The notes beneath the pieces are model-generated. The model saw nothing but the letters and a program-made list of their open reading frames with translations, was not told where the DNA came from and made no database searches. Source: Deltaproteobacteria bacterium (GTDB lineage Bacteria; Myxococcota_A; Polyangia; Polyangiales; JADJMO01). Taken from it: a stretch of DNA of 34,126 nucleotides. The stretch covers positions 1 to 34,126 of the forward strand of contig JACPFM010000028.1 in NCBI GenBank assembly GCA_016182965.1, in the 5' to 3' direction. The position numbers and the translations under genes are program-made. Positions 1 through 9,000 of the stretch are shown here, piece after piece. How positions within the stretch are numbered: position 1 is the first letter of the stretch; each line of letters opens with the position of its first letter.

Positions 1-97
1 CGGCGATCGCATCGCCCCGCGGCTCCTCGGACTCCGCCGCTTGCCGGCCGCCGCACCCGATCACCGCTCCCAAGACGCAGGTCCACAGCCGCCGCAT
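1..97 (-). CDS. Lipoprotein, N-terminal part only (runs off the left edge)
   Basis: Reading leftward from an ATG at 97 gives 32 codons that stay open to the window edge. The peptide begins MRRLWTCVLGAVIGCGG: a basic n-region, a short hydrophobic stretch and a lipobox (V-I-G-C) with Cys15 as the lipidation site. An Asp/Glu/Ala-rich stretch follows, as in other lipoproteins of this window. It is too short to assign a function. The 25-bp outer arm of the palindromic element at 107-288 begins only 9 bp upstream of the start codon, so the natural leader has probably been displaced. No clear Shine-Dalgarno sequence is visible. Confidence 0.6.
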   Translation of the reverse strand, partial: MRRLWTCVLGAVIGCGGRQAAESEEPRGDAIA

Positions 98-106
98 GGC
101 GGCAGC

Positions 107-288
107 CTAGAGCACCGAACGGTTTGAAGCCTGCTGCAACCAGCGATGTTGCGCGATCTTCGCGTCGTACTCCCTCCGGTCTCCTCGACGTACTGCCAGT
201 ACGCCTGCGTCGCCCTCAGGTCCGTGCGACGCGAATCTCACGCAACCTCACGTGTTTCGCGACGGATTCAAACCGTTCGGTGCTCTAG
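107..288. repeat. 182-bp nested palindromic (MITE- or REP-like) element
   Basis: The outer arms 107-131 and 264-288 are inverted repeats matching at 24 of 25 bases (CTAGAGCACCGAACGGTTTG on the left). Further complementary pairs nest in order inside them: 148-153 with 241-246 (GTTGCG/CGCAAC), 155-170 with 224-239 (imperfect), and a central hairpin CGTACT-GCC-AGTACG at 189-203. The whole element can therefore fold into one long imperfect hairpin. No convincing gene lies inside. It sits between the start of a leftward lipoprotein gene (97) and the end of another gene (310). This could be a non-autonomous mobile element, a dispersed palindrome or a structured RNA; sequence alone does not decide. 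Confidence 0.6.
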
Positions 289-309
289 CAGCGGCCCCGG
301 GTGCGCGCC

Positions 310-1062
310 TCACCCGCTCGTCGCGAAGAACACCCACGCGAAGAGCTCGGCGAAGCCGCCGACGACCACCAGCCCGACGATCCACGCGAGCTGCGACGAA
401 CCATCGTCGGCGGTCACCGCCAGCACGATCGTCGCGAGCGAGAAGAGGACGGGATAGACCACCCAACGCGCCCAGGACGGGTGCTGCGCGGGCGGGGCGT
501 GCGGGCCCTCGCGATCGTCGACGACGACGAAGCGCTCGAGGATCGGCTCGAGACGCGCGGCGTGCCCGCTGCGGAACGTCGCGTCCCCTTCGCGGTCCCG
601 CACCACCCGCGCGAGCAGCCACACGGGATCCCGATGCGGACCGAGCAGGTGTCTCGGCGCCTCACGGCGCTGGGCGGGCGCGGCCTCGCCGTACTCGACG
701 GGCACCCGCGCCTGCAGCTCGACCACCTCGGAGGCGTCGCCCTCCTCGCCGCTCGCTCCGACGAGGGTCGCGCGGACCCCGCTGACCGTTCGGTAGAGGC
801 CGGCGGAATCGTCGTAGCGCGCGAAGACCTCCGGCGGGAGGCGCACCCGGACGAACGCCTCGCGGTTGCGCTCGACGAGCTCGCGCAGCTCCACGGCCGC
901 GCGCACGTGCCGGCGACGGAGCGCCATGCGCGCGCTCGCCGACGCGACGAGGAGCGCTGCCACGGCGAAGGTGCCCTTGACCGTGGACTCCCTGCTCGGT
1001 GGAGGGGCAGGCGTGCGCCCGTGTCTCGAGCTCTTCGAGGTGTAGACCGGCCACCGCCCCAT
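310..1062 (-). CDS. Hypothetical membrane protein with one N-terminal and two C-terminal hydrophobic segments
   Basis: The frame encodes up to 250 residues with strong G/C bias at third codon positions. One hydrophobic segment lies near residues 29-45 (KGTFAVAALLVASASARMAL). A soluble middle rich in Arg, Glu and Val follows, then two closely spaced hydrophobic segments fill the last 60 residues (around VYPVLFSLATIVLAV and AWIVGLVVVGGFAELFAWVF). The architecture suggests a membrane protein with a domain held between N- and C-terminal anchors. I do not recognise the family. The start at 1062 is the longest choice; a later start is possible because residues 1-25 look poorly conserved in character. 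It lies 45 bp downstream of ligD on the same strand and could be read through from it. Confidence 0.6.
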   Translation of the reverse strand: MGRWPVYTSKSSRHGRTPAPPPSRESTVKGTFAVAALLVASASARMALRRRHVRAAVELRELVERNREAFVRVRLPPEVFARYDDSAGLYRTVSGVRATLVGASGEEGDASEVVELQARVPVEYGEAAPAQRREAPRHLLGPHRDPVWLLARVVRDREGDATFRSGHAARLEPILERFVVVDDREGPHAPPAQHPSWARWVVYPVLFSLATIVLAVTADDGSSQLAWIVGLVVVGGFAELFAWVFFATSG

Positions 1063-1107
1063 GGGCCGAGCCTACGACGGCTCGAGGAGTCCAGGCGACG
1101 TCGCGCG

Positions 1108-3852
1108 CTACACCGCGGGCAGCTCCGCGGTTCCCTTCAGCACCGGGGCGAACAAGTCGCCGAGTCGATCGAGCCTCCGTCGCAGGGTGCGGAGCGTGAA
1201 CGCCGACGGATCGAGCTTCTCGGTCACCTCGCTCCAGCGCAGCGGCGTCGACACGGGCGCGCCGTCGAGCGCGCGGAGGGAGTAGGGGGCGACGACCGTC
1301 TTGCCGCGCCCGTTCTGGAGCGCGTCGAGGTAGAGGCGCCCGCCGCGCTTGGCGACGGTGCGCTCGGTGGTCGCGATCTTCGGGAGCGTCCGCGCCACGG
1401 CGTCGGCGATGTGCACCGCGAAGTCGGTCGCCTGATCGTGCGTGTGGCGACGGGCGATCGGCACGAGCACGTGCAGCCCACGCTTACCGCTGGTCTTGGG
1501 GACGCTCTTGAGCTCGAGCCCTTCGAGCGTCTTGCGAAGGGCGATCGCCACCTCGACGAGGTGCGCCCAGCTCCCCTTGCCGGGATCGAGGTCGAAGACG
1601 ACGTAGTCGGGCCGCGAGAGCGACGCCGCGATGGTCTTCGCGGTCCCCTCGGCCGGCGCGTGCGCCGACCACTGATGGATGGTCAGCGCCGCGAGGTTTG
1701 CGAGCCACGCGAGCGCCTCCTCGTTGTCCACCACGACGTGCTCGCGATCGCCGACCGGGATCAGCCGCACGAAGTCCGGCACCTTCGCCGGCGCCTTCTG
1801 CTGGAACCACATCTCGCCGTCGATCCCGTGCGGCCACCGCTGCAACGCCAACGGCCGCCCGCGCAGGTGCGGCACCATCGTCTTCGCGACGCTGCGGTAG
1901 TACTCGACGATCTCCCGCTTGGTGATCCCGTCCCGCGGAAACAGCACCTTGTCCGGATTGGTGATCCCGCTCCCGCTCCCGCGTCCGCGTTCGCGTCCGC
2001 GTTCGCGTCCGCGTTCGCTTCCGCGTTCGCGTCCGCGTTCGCGTTCGCCTTCCCGCTCCTCCCGCACGCACTCGCTCGCGTCCTTGTCCAGCCGCAGCCC
2101 CTGATAGGACGGGTGCCGGATCTTCCCCTCCGGCGTCCACTCCGTGAACTCCACCTCCGCCGCCAGTCTCGGCTCGCTGAAGTGCGCGACCTTGATCCGT
2201 GGCATCCCCACGGCCGGCGGAGTCGGAACCCGGTGCGCGTCCAGCCGCTGGGCCAGATCGCGGCGCGCCGCGGCGTCGAACCCCGTCCCCACCTTGCCGG
2301 CGAAGTGGTACGCGCCGTCGTCGCCCATCACCGCGATCAAGAGCGATCCGACACGATTCGTCGTACCGGTGAACGGGAGGTAGCCGACCACCGCGAACTC
2401 CTGGCGGTGTGTGCATTTGAGCTTGAGCCAGTCACGCTGTCTGCCGCCGAGGTACCGCGATCCCTTGCGCTTGGCGATGACGCCCTCGAGGCCGCTGCGA
2501 CAGGCCATGGCGAGGATCTCGCGCCAATCTTCCCCCTCGATGGTGCTCGAGAGCGCGAGCGGCGCCTTCGCGCCGCCGACGGCCTCCTCCAGGGCCTCGC
2601 GGCGCGCCTCCAGCGCCTGCTTGCGGAGATCGTTCCCCTCGTACCAGAGCAGATCGAACACCGGATACGACAGCGTTGCCCCCGAGCCGGTGCCCATGAG
2701 GTTCTGCAGCAGGTTGAACGAGGGCCGCCCCTTCGCGTCGAGCGCGCACACCTCTCCGTCGAGCACCACCTCTCGCGCCGACAGCCGCGCGACCGCCGCC
2801 GCGACCGTCGGGAACTGCGAAGTCCAGTCCTTGCCGTTGCGGCTGTACAGCACGACGTCGTCTCCGGACTTGATCGCGAGGATGCGATCGCCGTCGTACT
2901 TGATCTCGAAGCGATAGTCCGAAGCCGGCCCGACGAGCTCCTTCACGAGCGTCGCCTTCTCGACGTCCCCGACCGCCGCGATCAACGCCGAGACCGACCG
3001 CCCCTGCCGCCCCGGTTTCTTCCGCGCGACCGCCGTCGCCTTCGCCCCCGCCTTCGCCTTCGCGTTCGCGTTCGCCTTCGCCTTCGCGTTCGCGTTCGCG
3101 TTCGCGTTCGCGTTCGCGTTCGCGTTCGCCTTCGCGTCCCGCGGCAACACGTCGCCGCTCACCACCGACTCCGGCCGCTCCGTCACCGGATCCCTCCGCG
3201 GATCCGCGAACGCGTCCTTCGCCTTGAAGAACAGCCACTGCGACTTGCGCCCGTCCTCCTCCGGCGAGGCGCGCGTGCGCACGAAGTGCCACTCGCCCTC
3301 GAGCTTCTCGCCCGAGATCCGCACGTGCAGGTGACCTTTGGCGCGCATCGCCTCCTCCTGCCCGGGCGGCACCGTCTCGTAGGTGCCGCGATCCCAGATG
3401 ATCACCGGTCCGGCGCCGTACTCCCCGTGCGGGATCTCCCCCTCGAAGCGGTTGTACTCCATCGGGTGATCCTCGGTCTGCACGGCGAGGCGCTTCACGT
3501 TCGGATCGAACGACGGCCCCTTGGGGACCGCGAAGCTCATCATCGCGCCGGCGATCTCGAGCCGGACGTCGTAGTGAAGGCGCGTCGCGTCGTGCTTCTG
3601 CACGACATACTCGAGCCCCTTCTTCCGCTTGCGGACCCGGGTGGGAGCGGGCTCGGGCGTGACCTCGAAATCGCGCTTTCGTCGGTAGGTGGCGAGCGGA
3701 TCGCGCACGCTCTTCCTTGTACGTATCCCCCGTTCCGGGGGTGCGCGTGTCCCCCGTTCCGGGGGCGAACGTGTCTCCCGTTCCGGGGGCGAGGCTTGGG
3801 CGGTCGTGCGCCGCGGTCCTTTGGTCTTCGCGGCGGCGCGTCGGGTGGCCAT
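1108..3852 (-). CDS. ligD: Multifunctional ATP-dependent DNA ligase LigD (phosphoesterase-ligase-polymerase)
   Basis: LigD is the end-processing and sealing enzyme of bacterial non-homologous end joining and works with Ku. The 914-residue protein has the three classic domains in the Pseudomonas-type order. The 3'-phosphoesterase domain (about 80-215) carries KHDATRLHYDVRLE and EDHPMEYNRFEGEIPHGEYG. The ligase domain (about 285-600) has nucleophile Lys318 in KYDGDR, LDGEV, EGVIAKR at about 456 and DWLKLKC. The primase/polymerase domain (about 632-905) has DLDP metal ligands Asp754/Asp756, SGKRGLHV and Asp843 in LYLDAL. The domains are joined by low-complexity linkers encoded by tandem repeats: Ala-Asn/Lys at about 239-272 and Arg-Glu/Gly at about 601-629. 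The ATG at 3852 is preferred over one 13 codons upstream because it leaves a 50-bp divergent gap to ku. The protein is somewhat longer than typical because of the linkers. Confidence 0.95.
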   Translation of the reverse strand: MATRRAAAKTKGPRRTTAQASPPERETRSPPERGTRAPPERGIRTRKSVRDPLATYRRKRDFEVTPEPAPTRVRKRKKGLEYVVQKHDATRLHYDVRLEIAGAMMSFAVPKGPSFDPNVKRLAVQTEDHPMEYNRFEGEIPHGEYGAGPVIIWDRGTYETVPPGQEEAMRAKGHLHVRISGEKLEGEWHFVRTRASPEEDGRKSQWLFFKAKDAFADPRRDPVTERPESVVSGDVLPRDAKANANANANANANANAKAKANANAKAKAGAKATAVARKKPGRQGRSVSALIAAVGDVEKATLVKELVGPASDYRFEIKYDGDRILAIKSGDDVVLYSRNGKDWTSQFPTVAAAVARLSAREVVLDGEVCALDAKGRPSFNLLQNLMGTGSGATLSYPVFDLLWYEGNDLRKQALEARREALEEAVGGAKAPLALSSTIEGEDWREILAMACRSGLEGVIAKRKGSRYLGGRQRDWLKLKCTHRQEFAVVGYLPFTGTTNRVGSLLIAVMGDDGAYHFAGKVGTGFDAAARRDLAQRLDAHRVPTPPAVGMPRIKVAHFSEPRLAAEVEFTEWTPEGKIRHPSYQGLRLDKDASECVREEREGERERGRERGSERGRERGRERGRGSGSGITNPDKVLFPRDGITKREIVEYYRSVAKTMVPHLRGRPLALQRWPHGIDGEMWFQQKAPAKVPDFVRLIPVGDREHVVVDNEEALAWLANLAALTIHQWSAHAPAEGTAKTIAASLSRPDYVVFDLDPGKGSWAHLVEVAIALRKTLEGLELKSVPKTSGKRGLHVLVPIARRHTHDQATDFAVHIADAVARTLPKIATTERTVAKRGGRLYLDALQNGRGKTVVAPYSLRALDGAPVSTPLRWSEVTEKLDPSAFTLRTLRRRLDRLGDLFAPVLKGTAELPAV
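1965..2048. repeat. Hexanucleotide array encoding the ligase-polymerase linker of LigD
   Basis: Fourteen consecutive 6-bp units of the type (g/t)(t/c)(t/c)cgc occupy 84 bp. On the coding (minus) strand the unit reads GAACGC/GGACGC in the phase GAA-CGC, giving an alternating Arg-Glu/Arg-Gly linker of about 28 residues between the ligase and polymerase domains. Gain or loss of units keeps the frame and only changes linker length. Confidence 0.85.
3035..3136. repeat. Hexanucleotide array encoding the phosphoesterase-ligase linker of LigD
   Basis: Tandem 6-bp units (ttcgcg/ttcgcc) run for 14 regular copies at 3053-3136, with three degenerate copies at 3035-3052. On the coding strand the same hexamer as in the other LigD linker is read in a different phase (GCG-AAC), so it yields an Ala-Asn/Ala-Lys linker instead of Arg-Glu. 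Copy-number changes would be in frame. Confidence 0.85.
3727..3798. repeat. Three 24-bp tandem repeats encoding the LigD N-terminal tail
   Basis: Three 24-bp units (3727-3750, 3751-3774, 3775-3798) each contain the self-complementary core CCCCGTTCCGGGG. On the coding strand they give three 8-residue units of the form (S/A)PPER(E/G)(T/I)R in the disordered, basic N-terminal tail before the phosphoesterase domain. Each core can form a short GC hairpin. Confidence 0.8.
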
Positions 3853-3902
3853 GGCAGCTCTGACGCGACCGCGACGGCATGGATCGCGCAACGGAACCTG
3901 AC

Positions 3903-4874
3903 ATGCGTGCGATCTGGACCGGCGAAATCTCCTTCGGGCTCGTGGCGGTGCCGGTGAAGCTCTACTCGGCGACGAAGAGCCTCAGCCCGCGCTTCCACCT
4001 CATCCACGCCACGTGCGGCACGCGCGTCCAGCAGAAGCGCTGGTGCCCCAAGGAGGAGGTCGAGGTCCCCTGGGAGGAGATTGAGAAGGGCTACGAGGTG
4101 AGCAAGGGCAAATACGCCGTGTTCTCGAAGGAGGAGCTAGAGGAGCTCGAGGGCGAGGAGGCAGCGGAGGGGGTCGACATCGCGGAGTTCGTCGATCCGG
4201 GCGAGGTCGATCTGGCGCTCATCGAGAAGAGCTACTGGGTCGGGCCCGCGGGCAAGACCACCCGTAGCTACGGGCTGTTGCGCGAGGCGCTCGAGAAGAG
4301 CGGGAAGATCGCGATCGCCCGCGTGAAGATCCGCACCCGTACGCGCCTCGCGCTCCTGCGCCCGCGCGAGGGGCGCTTCTCCCTCGACATGATGCGCTTC
4401 GGCGACGAGCTGGTCCCGGCCAACGACGTCGACGTCCCGGCGTCGCGCACGGCGAAAGGGCGCGACAAGGAGCTCGATCTCGCCCTCGACCTCATCGATC
4501 GCATGACCGGCCACTTCGACCCGACGAAACACCCGGACGACTACCGCGAGGCGGTGCTGAAGGCCGTCGAGCAGAAGGAGGCGACCGAGGAGCTCGCCGA
4601 GGACGTCGAGCGCGAGGAGGGGCGCGAGCGCGGCAAGGTGATCGACCTCGCCGACATGCTGTCAGCCTCGCTCGCCGGCATGCGGAAATCGAAGGCCCCT
4701 GCCAGGAAGGGGGCGCGCGCGGTCACCAAGCGCGCGCCGGCGGCGGCCGCACGGCACGCCCGCAAGAAGACCGCGGCCGCGCCGCGCGGTCAGAAGAAGG
4801 GCTCGCGCCGCAAGGCCGCCCGCCGCGCCTCGCGCCTGTCGCTGAGGTCGACGCTGGGAGCGACCTCCGGCTAA
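3903..4874 (+). CDS. ku: NHEJ DNA end-binding protein Ku
   Basis: Ku homodimers thread onto double-strand break ends and recruit LigD. The 323-residue protein opens with the family signature MRAIWTGEISFGLVAVPVKL and continues with FHLIHATCGTRVQQKRWCP, EVDLALIEKSYWVGP and KSGKIAIARVKIRTR, covering the Ku core (about 1-255). The last 65 residues form a Lys/Arg/Ala-rich tail of the kind that binds DNA and supports LigD recruitment in bacterial Ku proteins. An in-frame ATG lies 8 codons upstream (3879), but the start at 3903 gives the canonical N-terminus. It is transcribed divergently from ligD across about 50 bp, and its stop is 10 bp before the methyltransferase-glycosylase fusion, suggesting a repair operon. 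Confidence 0.95.
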   Translation: MRAIWTGEISFGLVAVPVKLYSATKSLSPRFHLIHATCGTRVQQKRWCPKEEVEVPWEEIEKGYEVSKGKYAVFSKEELEELEGEEAAEGVDIAEFVDPGEVDLALIEKSYWVGPAGKTTRSYGLLREALEKSGKIAIARVKIRTRTRLALLRPREGRFSLDMMRFGDELVPANDVDVPASRTAKGRDKELDLALDLIDRMTGHFDPTKHPDDYREAVLKAVEQKEATEELAEDVEREEGRERGKVIDLADMLSASLAGMRKSKAPARKGARAVTKRAPAAAARHARKKTAAAPRGQKKGSRRKAARRASRLSLRSTLGATSG

Positions 4875-4884
4875 CGTTCGCTCC

Positions 4885-6051
4885 GTGCCCACCGCCGTCG
4901 TCGCCACCGTGCTCGGTACGCTCGGCATCGCGTGGAACGAGCGCGGGCTCACGCGCGTGCTCTTGCCGCTGGTGCGCGACGGAGATGACGACGAGGACGC
5001 GATGACCCGCGCGCTGCGGCGGCTCGATCGGGTCGGCGCTCTCGACGCGATCGGTTCCGGGTGGGCCGAGCGGCTCGCGGCGCATCTGAGCGGCGAGCCG
5101 GTGCACTACGACGATCTCCGCATCGACGCGAGCGCCGTCACGCCGTTCGCCCGTCGCGTGTACGACGCCGCGCGCGCGATCCCCCGCGGCACCACGATCA
5201 CGTACGCGGAGCTCGCGCGCGCCGTCGGCACGGGCGCCGCCCGCGCGGTCGGCGTCGCCCTCGGGCGCAACCCGACGCCGATCGTCGTGCCCTGCCACCG
5301 CATCGTCGCGAGCGACGGGGCGGGCGGGTTCTCGGCGCCCGGAGGCGCGTCGACCAAGGCGCAGCTGCTCGCCATCGAGGGAGGCTCGCTGGACGACGAG
5401 ACGCACCGAGCGGCGCGTCGCCACCTCGCGCGCGTCGACCCGGAGCTCGCGAAGCTGGTGCGCGCGATCCCCTGCACGCTGCCGGTGCGCCCGAACGGGA
5501 ACCTCTTCCGCACCATCGTGCGCGCGATCACCGGGCAGCAGCTGTCGACCAAGGCCGCCGCCACCATCTTCGCGCGGCTCGAGGCGGCGCTCGCGATCGG
5601 CGGCGATGCGCGCTGGCAAGGGCAAGGCGGCGCGCGTTGGCCCGACGACGCACCGTCCCGCGTCCTCGGGGCCGACGAAGCGGCCCTGCGCGCGGTCGGC
5701 CTCTCGGCCGCGAAGGCCGCGTCGATCCGCGATCTCGCGCAGCGGGTGTCGAGCGGCGCGCTCGACCTCGTCCGCATCGTGCGCGCCCCCGACGAACGGG
5801 TCGTCGACGCGCTGACGGCGGTGCGCGGCATCGGCCGCTGGACGGCGGAGATGCTCCTGATCTTCGACCTCGGTAGGCCCGACGTGCTGCCGGTCGACGA
5901 TCTCGGGGTGCGAAAGGGCCTGCAGAAGGTCCACGGGTTGCGGGCGCTTCCCGACGCCGAGACCGTGACGCGCCGCGCCGAGGCCTGGCGCCCCTTCCGC
6001 TCGATCGGCAGCTGGTACCTGTGGCGCGCCCTCGACGCGACGCCGACGTGA
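4885..6051 (+). CDS. Bifunctional O6-alkylguanine-DNA methyltransferase / 3-methyladenine glycosylase (Ogt-AlkA fusion)
   Basis: This 388-residue protein joins two alkylation-repair activities. The N-terminal half is an Ogt/MGMT domain: GTTITYAELARAVG helix region, RAVGVALGRNPTPIVVPCHRI with acceptor Cys137, and a GGFSAPGG loop. The C-terminal half is an AlkA-type HhH-GPD glycosylase: FRTIVRAITGQQLSTKAA, the hairpin GIGRWTAEM, and DVLPVDDLGVRKGL with probable catalytic Asp339. It would remove methyl groups from O6-guanine suicidally and excise N3-alkylated purines. Ada-AlkA fusions are known in actinobacteria; this one lacks the Ada zinc/AraC part. The start is GTG at 4885, 10 bp after the ku stop, so co-expression with ku is likely. 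Confidence 0.9.
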   Translation: MPTAVVATVLGTLGIAWNERGLTRVLLPLVRDGDDDEDAMTRALRRLDRVGALDAIGSGWAERLAAHLSGEPVHYDDLRIDASAVTPFARRVYDAARAIPRGTTITYAELARAVGTGAARAVGVALGRNPTPIVVPCHRIVASDGAGGFSAPGGASTKAQLLAIEGGSLDDETHRAARRHLARVDPELAKLVRAIPCTLPVRPNGNLFRTIVRAITGQQLSTKAAATIFARLEAALAIGGDARWQGQGGARWPDDAPSRVLGADEAALRAVGLSAAKAASIRDLAQRVSSGALDLVRIVRAPDERVVDALTAVRGIGRWTAEMLLIFDLGRPDVLPVDDLGVRKGLQKVHGLRALPDAETVTRRAEAWRPFRSIGSWYLWRALDATPT

Positions 6052-6091
6052 ACGACGGGGCAGCCGAGGCGAGCCCTGATACGCTCCCGTC

Positions 6092-9000
6092 GTGCCGCGC
6101 TCCATTCCGCCGCCTCGTTTCCCTCGCTCGATCGTCCCTCCCGCTCCCGAACGCCGCGCGGCCGAAGATCCGGAGACGATGGAGCTCGAAGCCGTCGAGC
6201 TGACCGAGACGTCCACCACCAACCCCCGCATCGAGCGCATCCAGGTCGAGAAGCCGACCCCGGATCTCGAGGCCGCGATGCGCGCGCCGCGCATGCCACG
6301 CATGCCGGCCATGCCCGCCGTGGCGCGGCCGCAGATCACCGAGGCGGTCGAGGAGCTCGACGCCGACGCCATCGTCGAGGCCGTCGAGCGTGAGGAGTCC
6401 GAAGAGCTGACCGACCTCGCCGAGCTCGAAGAGAGCTTCGGGGAGGGCGCGCCCACCCAGACGCGGCCGGCCATCGTCCTGCCGACGACCGTCGATCGCG
6501 CGCGGCCCGCGCCGAAGTGGGTCGCGCGCGCCGAGGCGCTCCTCGACGCCATCGAGCGCAGCGGCGATCGCGCGCGGCGCATGGCGCTCCATCGCGAGCT
6601 CGCGGCGCTGCTGAAGGAGAACGGCGACCACAACCAGGCGTTCGAGGTGCTCGTCGCCGCGCTCGCCGAAGACGTCGACGACGACGAGACGGTCCGCGCC
6701 CTCGAGGCGGTCAGCCAGGCGCACGATCGCCTCGGCGACCTGTTGCGCACCGTCCTCGCGTGGAGCGAGGACATCGAGTGGATGCGCGATCCGCCGCGGC
6801 TCGGCGCGCTCTTGCTGCGGATCGCCAAGTGGTACGGCGAGGACGTGGCGAAGGTCGAGTGGGGCATGCCGTTCGCCGAGCGCGCGCGGCGCCTGTTGCC
6901 TCCGCACGATGCGCGGCCGCCCCGGCTGCTCGCCCGCCTGCACCGCCGCGCCGAGCGCTGGGACGAAGCGGAGACCGCGCTCGAGGAGGCGCTCGAGCGG
7001 GCGCACGTCCCGGCGATGCGCGCCGATCTCCTCGTCGAGCGCGGCAAGCTCCGCGAGGCGCGCGGCGACGATCGCGCGCGGGTGCGCGAGTGCTTCGCCG
7101 CTGCGCTCGAGGTCGATCCGACGTCGGAGCCGGCGATCCAGGCCCTCGACGCCGCGTGCGCCGCCGACGGCGCCGACGCCGATCGGATCGCCGGCTGGGA
7201 GCGGCGCGTCTCGGCGGTGCGCGCGCCCGCCGCGCTCGAGGCGGCGCGCCTGCGCCTCGTCGAGCTCCTGCAGGGCGCTCGCCAGGAGGAGCGCGCGGCG
7301 CGCGTGCTCGGCGACATCATCGCCGCCGATCCCGACAACAAGAAGGCGATGAAGATGCTCGCCGACGTGCAGCGCCGCGTGGGCGATCGCGTCGGCCTGC
7401 GCGACACGCTCGAGCGAGGCATCGACGCGGCGAAGACGGCGCGCGACAAGGTGGAGCTGTTGCTGCAGCTGGCGATGCTCCTCGTCGAGACCTTCCACGA
7501 TCACGACGCCGCCGCCGCGGCGCTCGAGCAGATCGTGGAGCTCGATCCGACGCACGAAGAGGCGCACCTGGCGCTCGCGCGCTTCCACCGCGAGCGCGGC
7601 CGCGTCCACGATCTCGCGCGCGTGCTCGAGCGGCACGCCACGGCGACCACCGATCGCGATCTGCGCGCCTCGCTGCTGGTCGAGGCCGCGCGGCTCCTCG
7701 CCGACGATCTCGGCGACCTGCAGCGCGCGACGGCCTTCGCCGAGCGCGCCGTGGAGCTCATGCAGAACGAGCCCGGAGCGCCGGTCGCGCTCGAGCTGCT
7801 CGGTCGCCTCTACCAGCGCCTGGGCGACCACGGCCGCGCCGACGACATCCTCCGCCGCGCGCTCGAACACGAGACCGATCCCACGCGCCGCGCCGATCTC
7901 TTCGTGCGGCGCGCGGAGGTGCGGAGGGCAGACGGCGCCGAGTCGCCGGAGCTGCGCGAGCTGTTGCAGCAGGCGCTCGACCTCGATCCGGCCCACCTCG
8001 GCGCGCTCGAGATGCTGCGGGCCATCGCGCGCGCCGAGGGCGATCCCGCCGATCTCGCGCGCGCCTGCCTGCGCGAGCTCGAGGCCACTTCGCTGCCCGC
8101 GCGCCGCGTCGCGCTCCTCCTCGAGCTCGGCCAGCTACGAGCCGAGGCCCTCGACGATCGCGACGGCGCGATCGCGTGCTGGGACGAGGCGCTGTACATC
8201 TCGCCGACCTGCACCGAGGCCGCCGCGGGGCTGATCGAGCCGTACGCGGAGCGCGGGCGCTGGAGCGAGGTGCACGCCCTCGCCAGCCTGCTCCTGTCGT
8301 CCGCGGGCAGCGGCAAGGACCGCGCGGCGCGCGCGCGCTGGCACGCGCTGCACGGCCGCGCGCTGTCGGCGCTCGGTCGCACCGCGGAGGCCTCGCACTC
8401 GCTGGCCGAGGCGGTGCGCCTCGACGCCTCCGACGTGCAGACGCTCCAGGCGCTCGCCGAAGCGCGCTTCGCCGCCGAGGATTGGGACGGCGCCTTCGCC
8501 GCCGATCAGCGCCTGCTGACGATGATCGATCCGATCGAGCACGAGAGGCTGCTCGCGGTGCACCACCGCATGGGCGTCGTGCAGCGTGAGCAGGGCAAGA
8601 CGCGCGGCGCGCTCTCGAGCTTCCAGCAGGCGCTGGCGATCGATCCGGAGCACGTGCCGACGCTCGAGCAGCTCGCGCAGCTGCAGGCCGAGCGGCGCGC
8701 GTGGAGCGACGTCCTCGACACCAAGCGTCGCCTCGCCGACGCGACACCCGACGTCGAGGCGCGCTGCAAGGTGCTGGCGGAGCTCGCCGACATCGCCATC
8801 GAGCACGCCCGAAACCCGCAGCTCGCGGTGCACGCGCTGGAGGAGGCCGCCGAGCTGCGTCGTCGCGATCACGTGCTGCTGCACAAGCTGCTCGACGCCT
8901 ATCAGCGCATCGAGGCGTGGCCGGAGGTCGGCTCGGTCCTCGAGCGCATCCTCGACGAGGACAAGCACCCGCAGCGACGATCGCGCTACCTCTTCACGCT

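Noticed and set aside
1965..3136. Phase-variable on/off switching of ligD by repeats
   Set aside because: The units are 6 bp (and 24 bp), so slippage keeps the reading frame; only linker length can vary.
301..3957. A 1218-codon open frame on the plus strand opposite ligD
   Set aside because: It is antisense to LigD, which has complete catalytic motifs; extreme GC content removes stops from other frames. Its product is Arg/Leu-rich without any domain.
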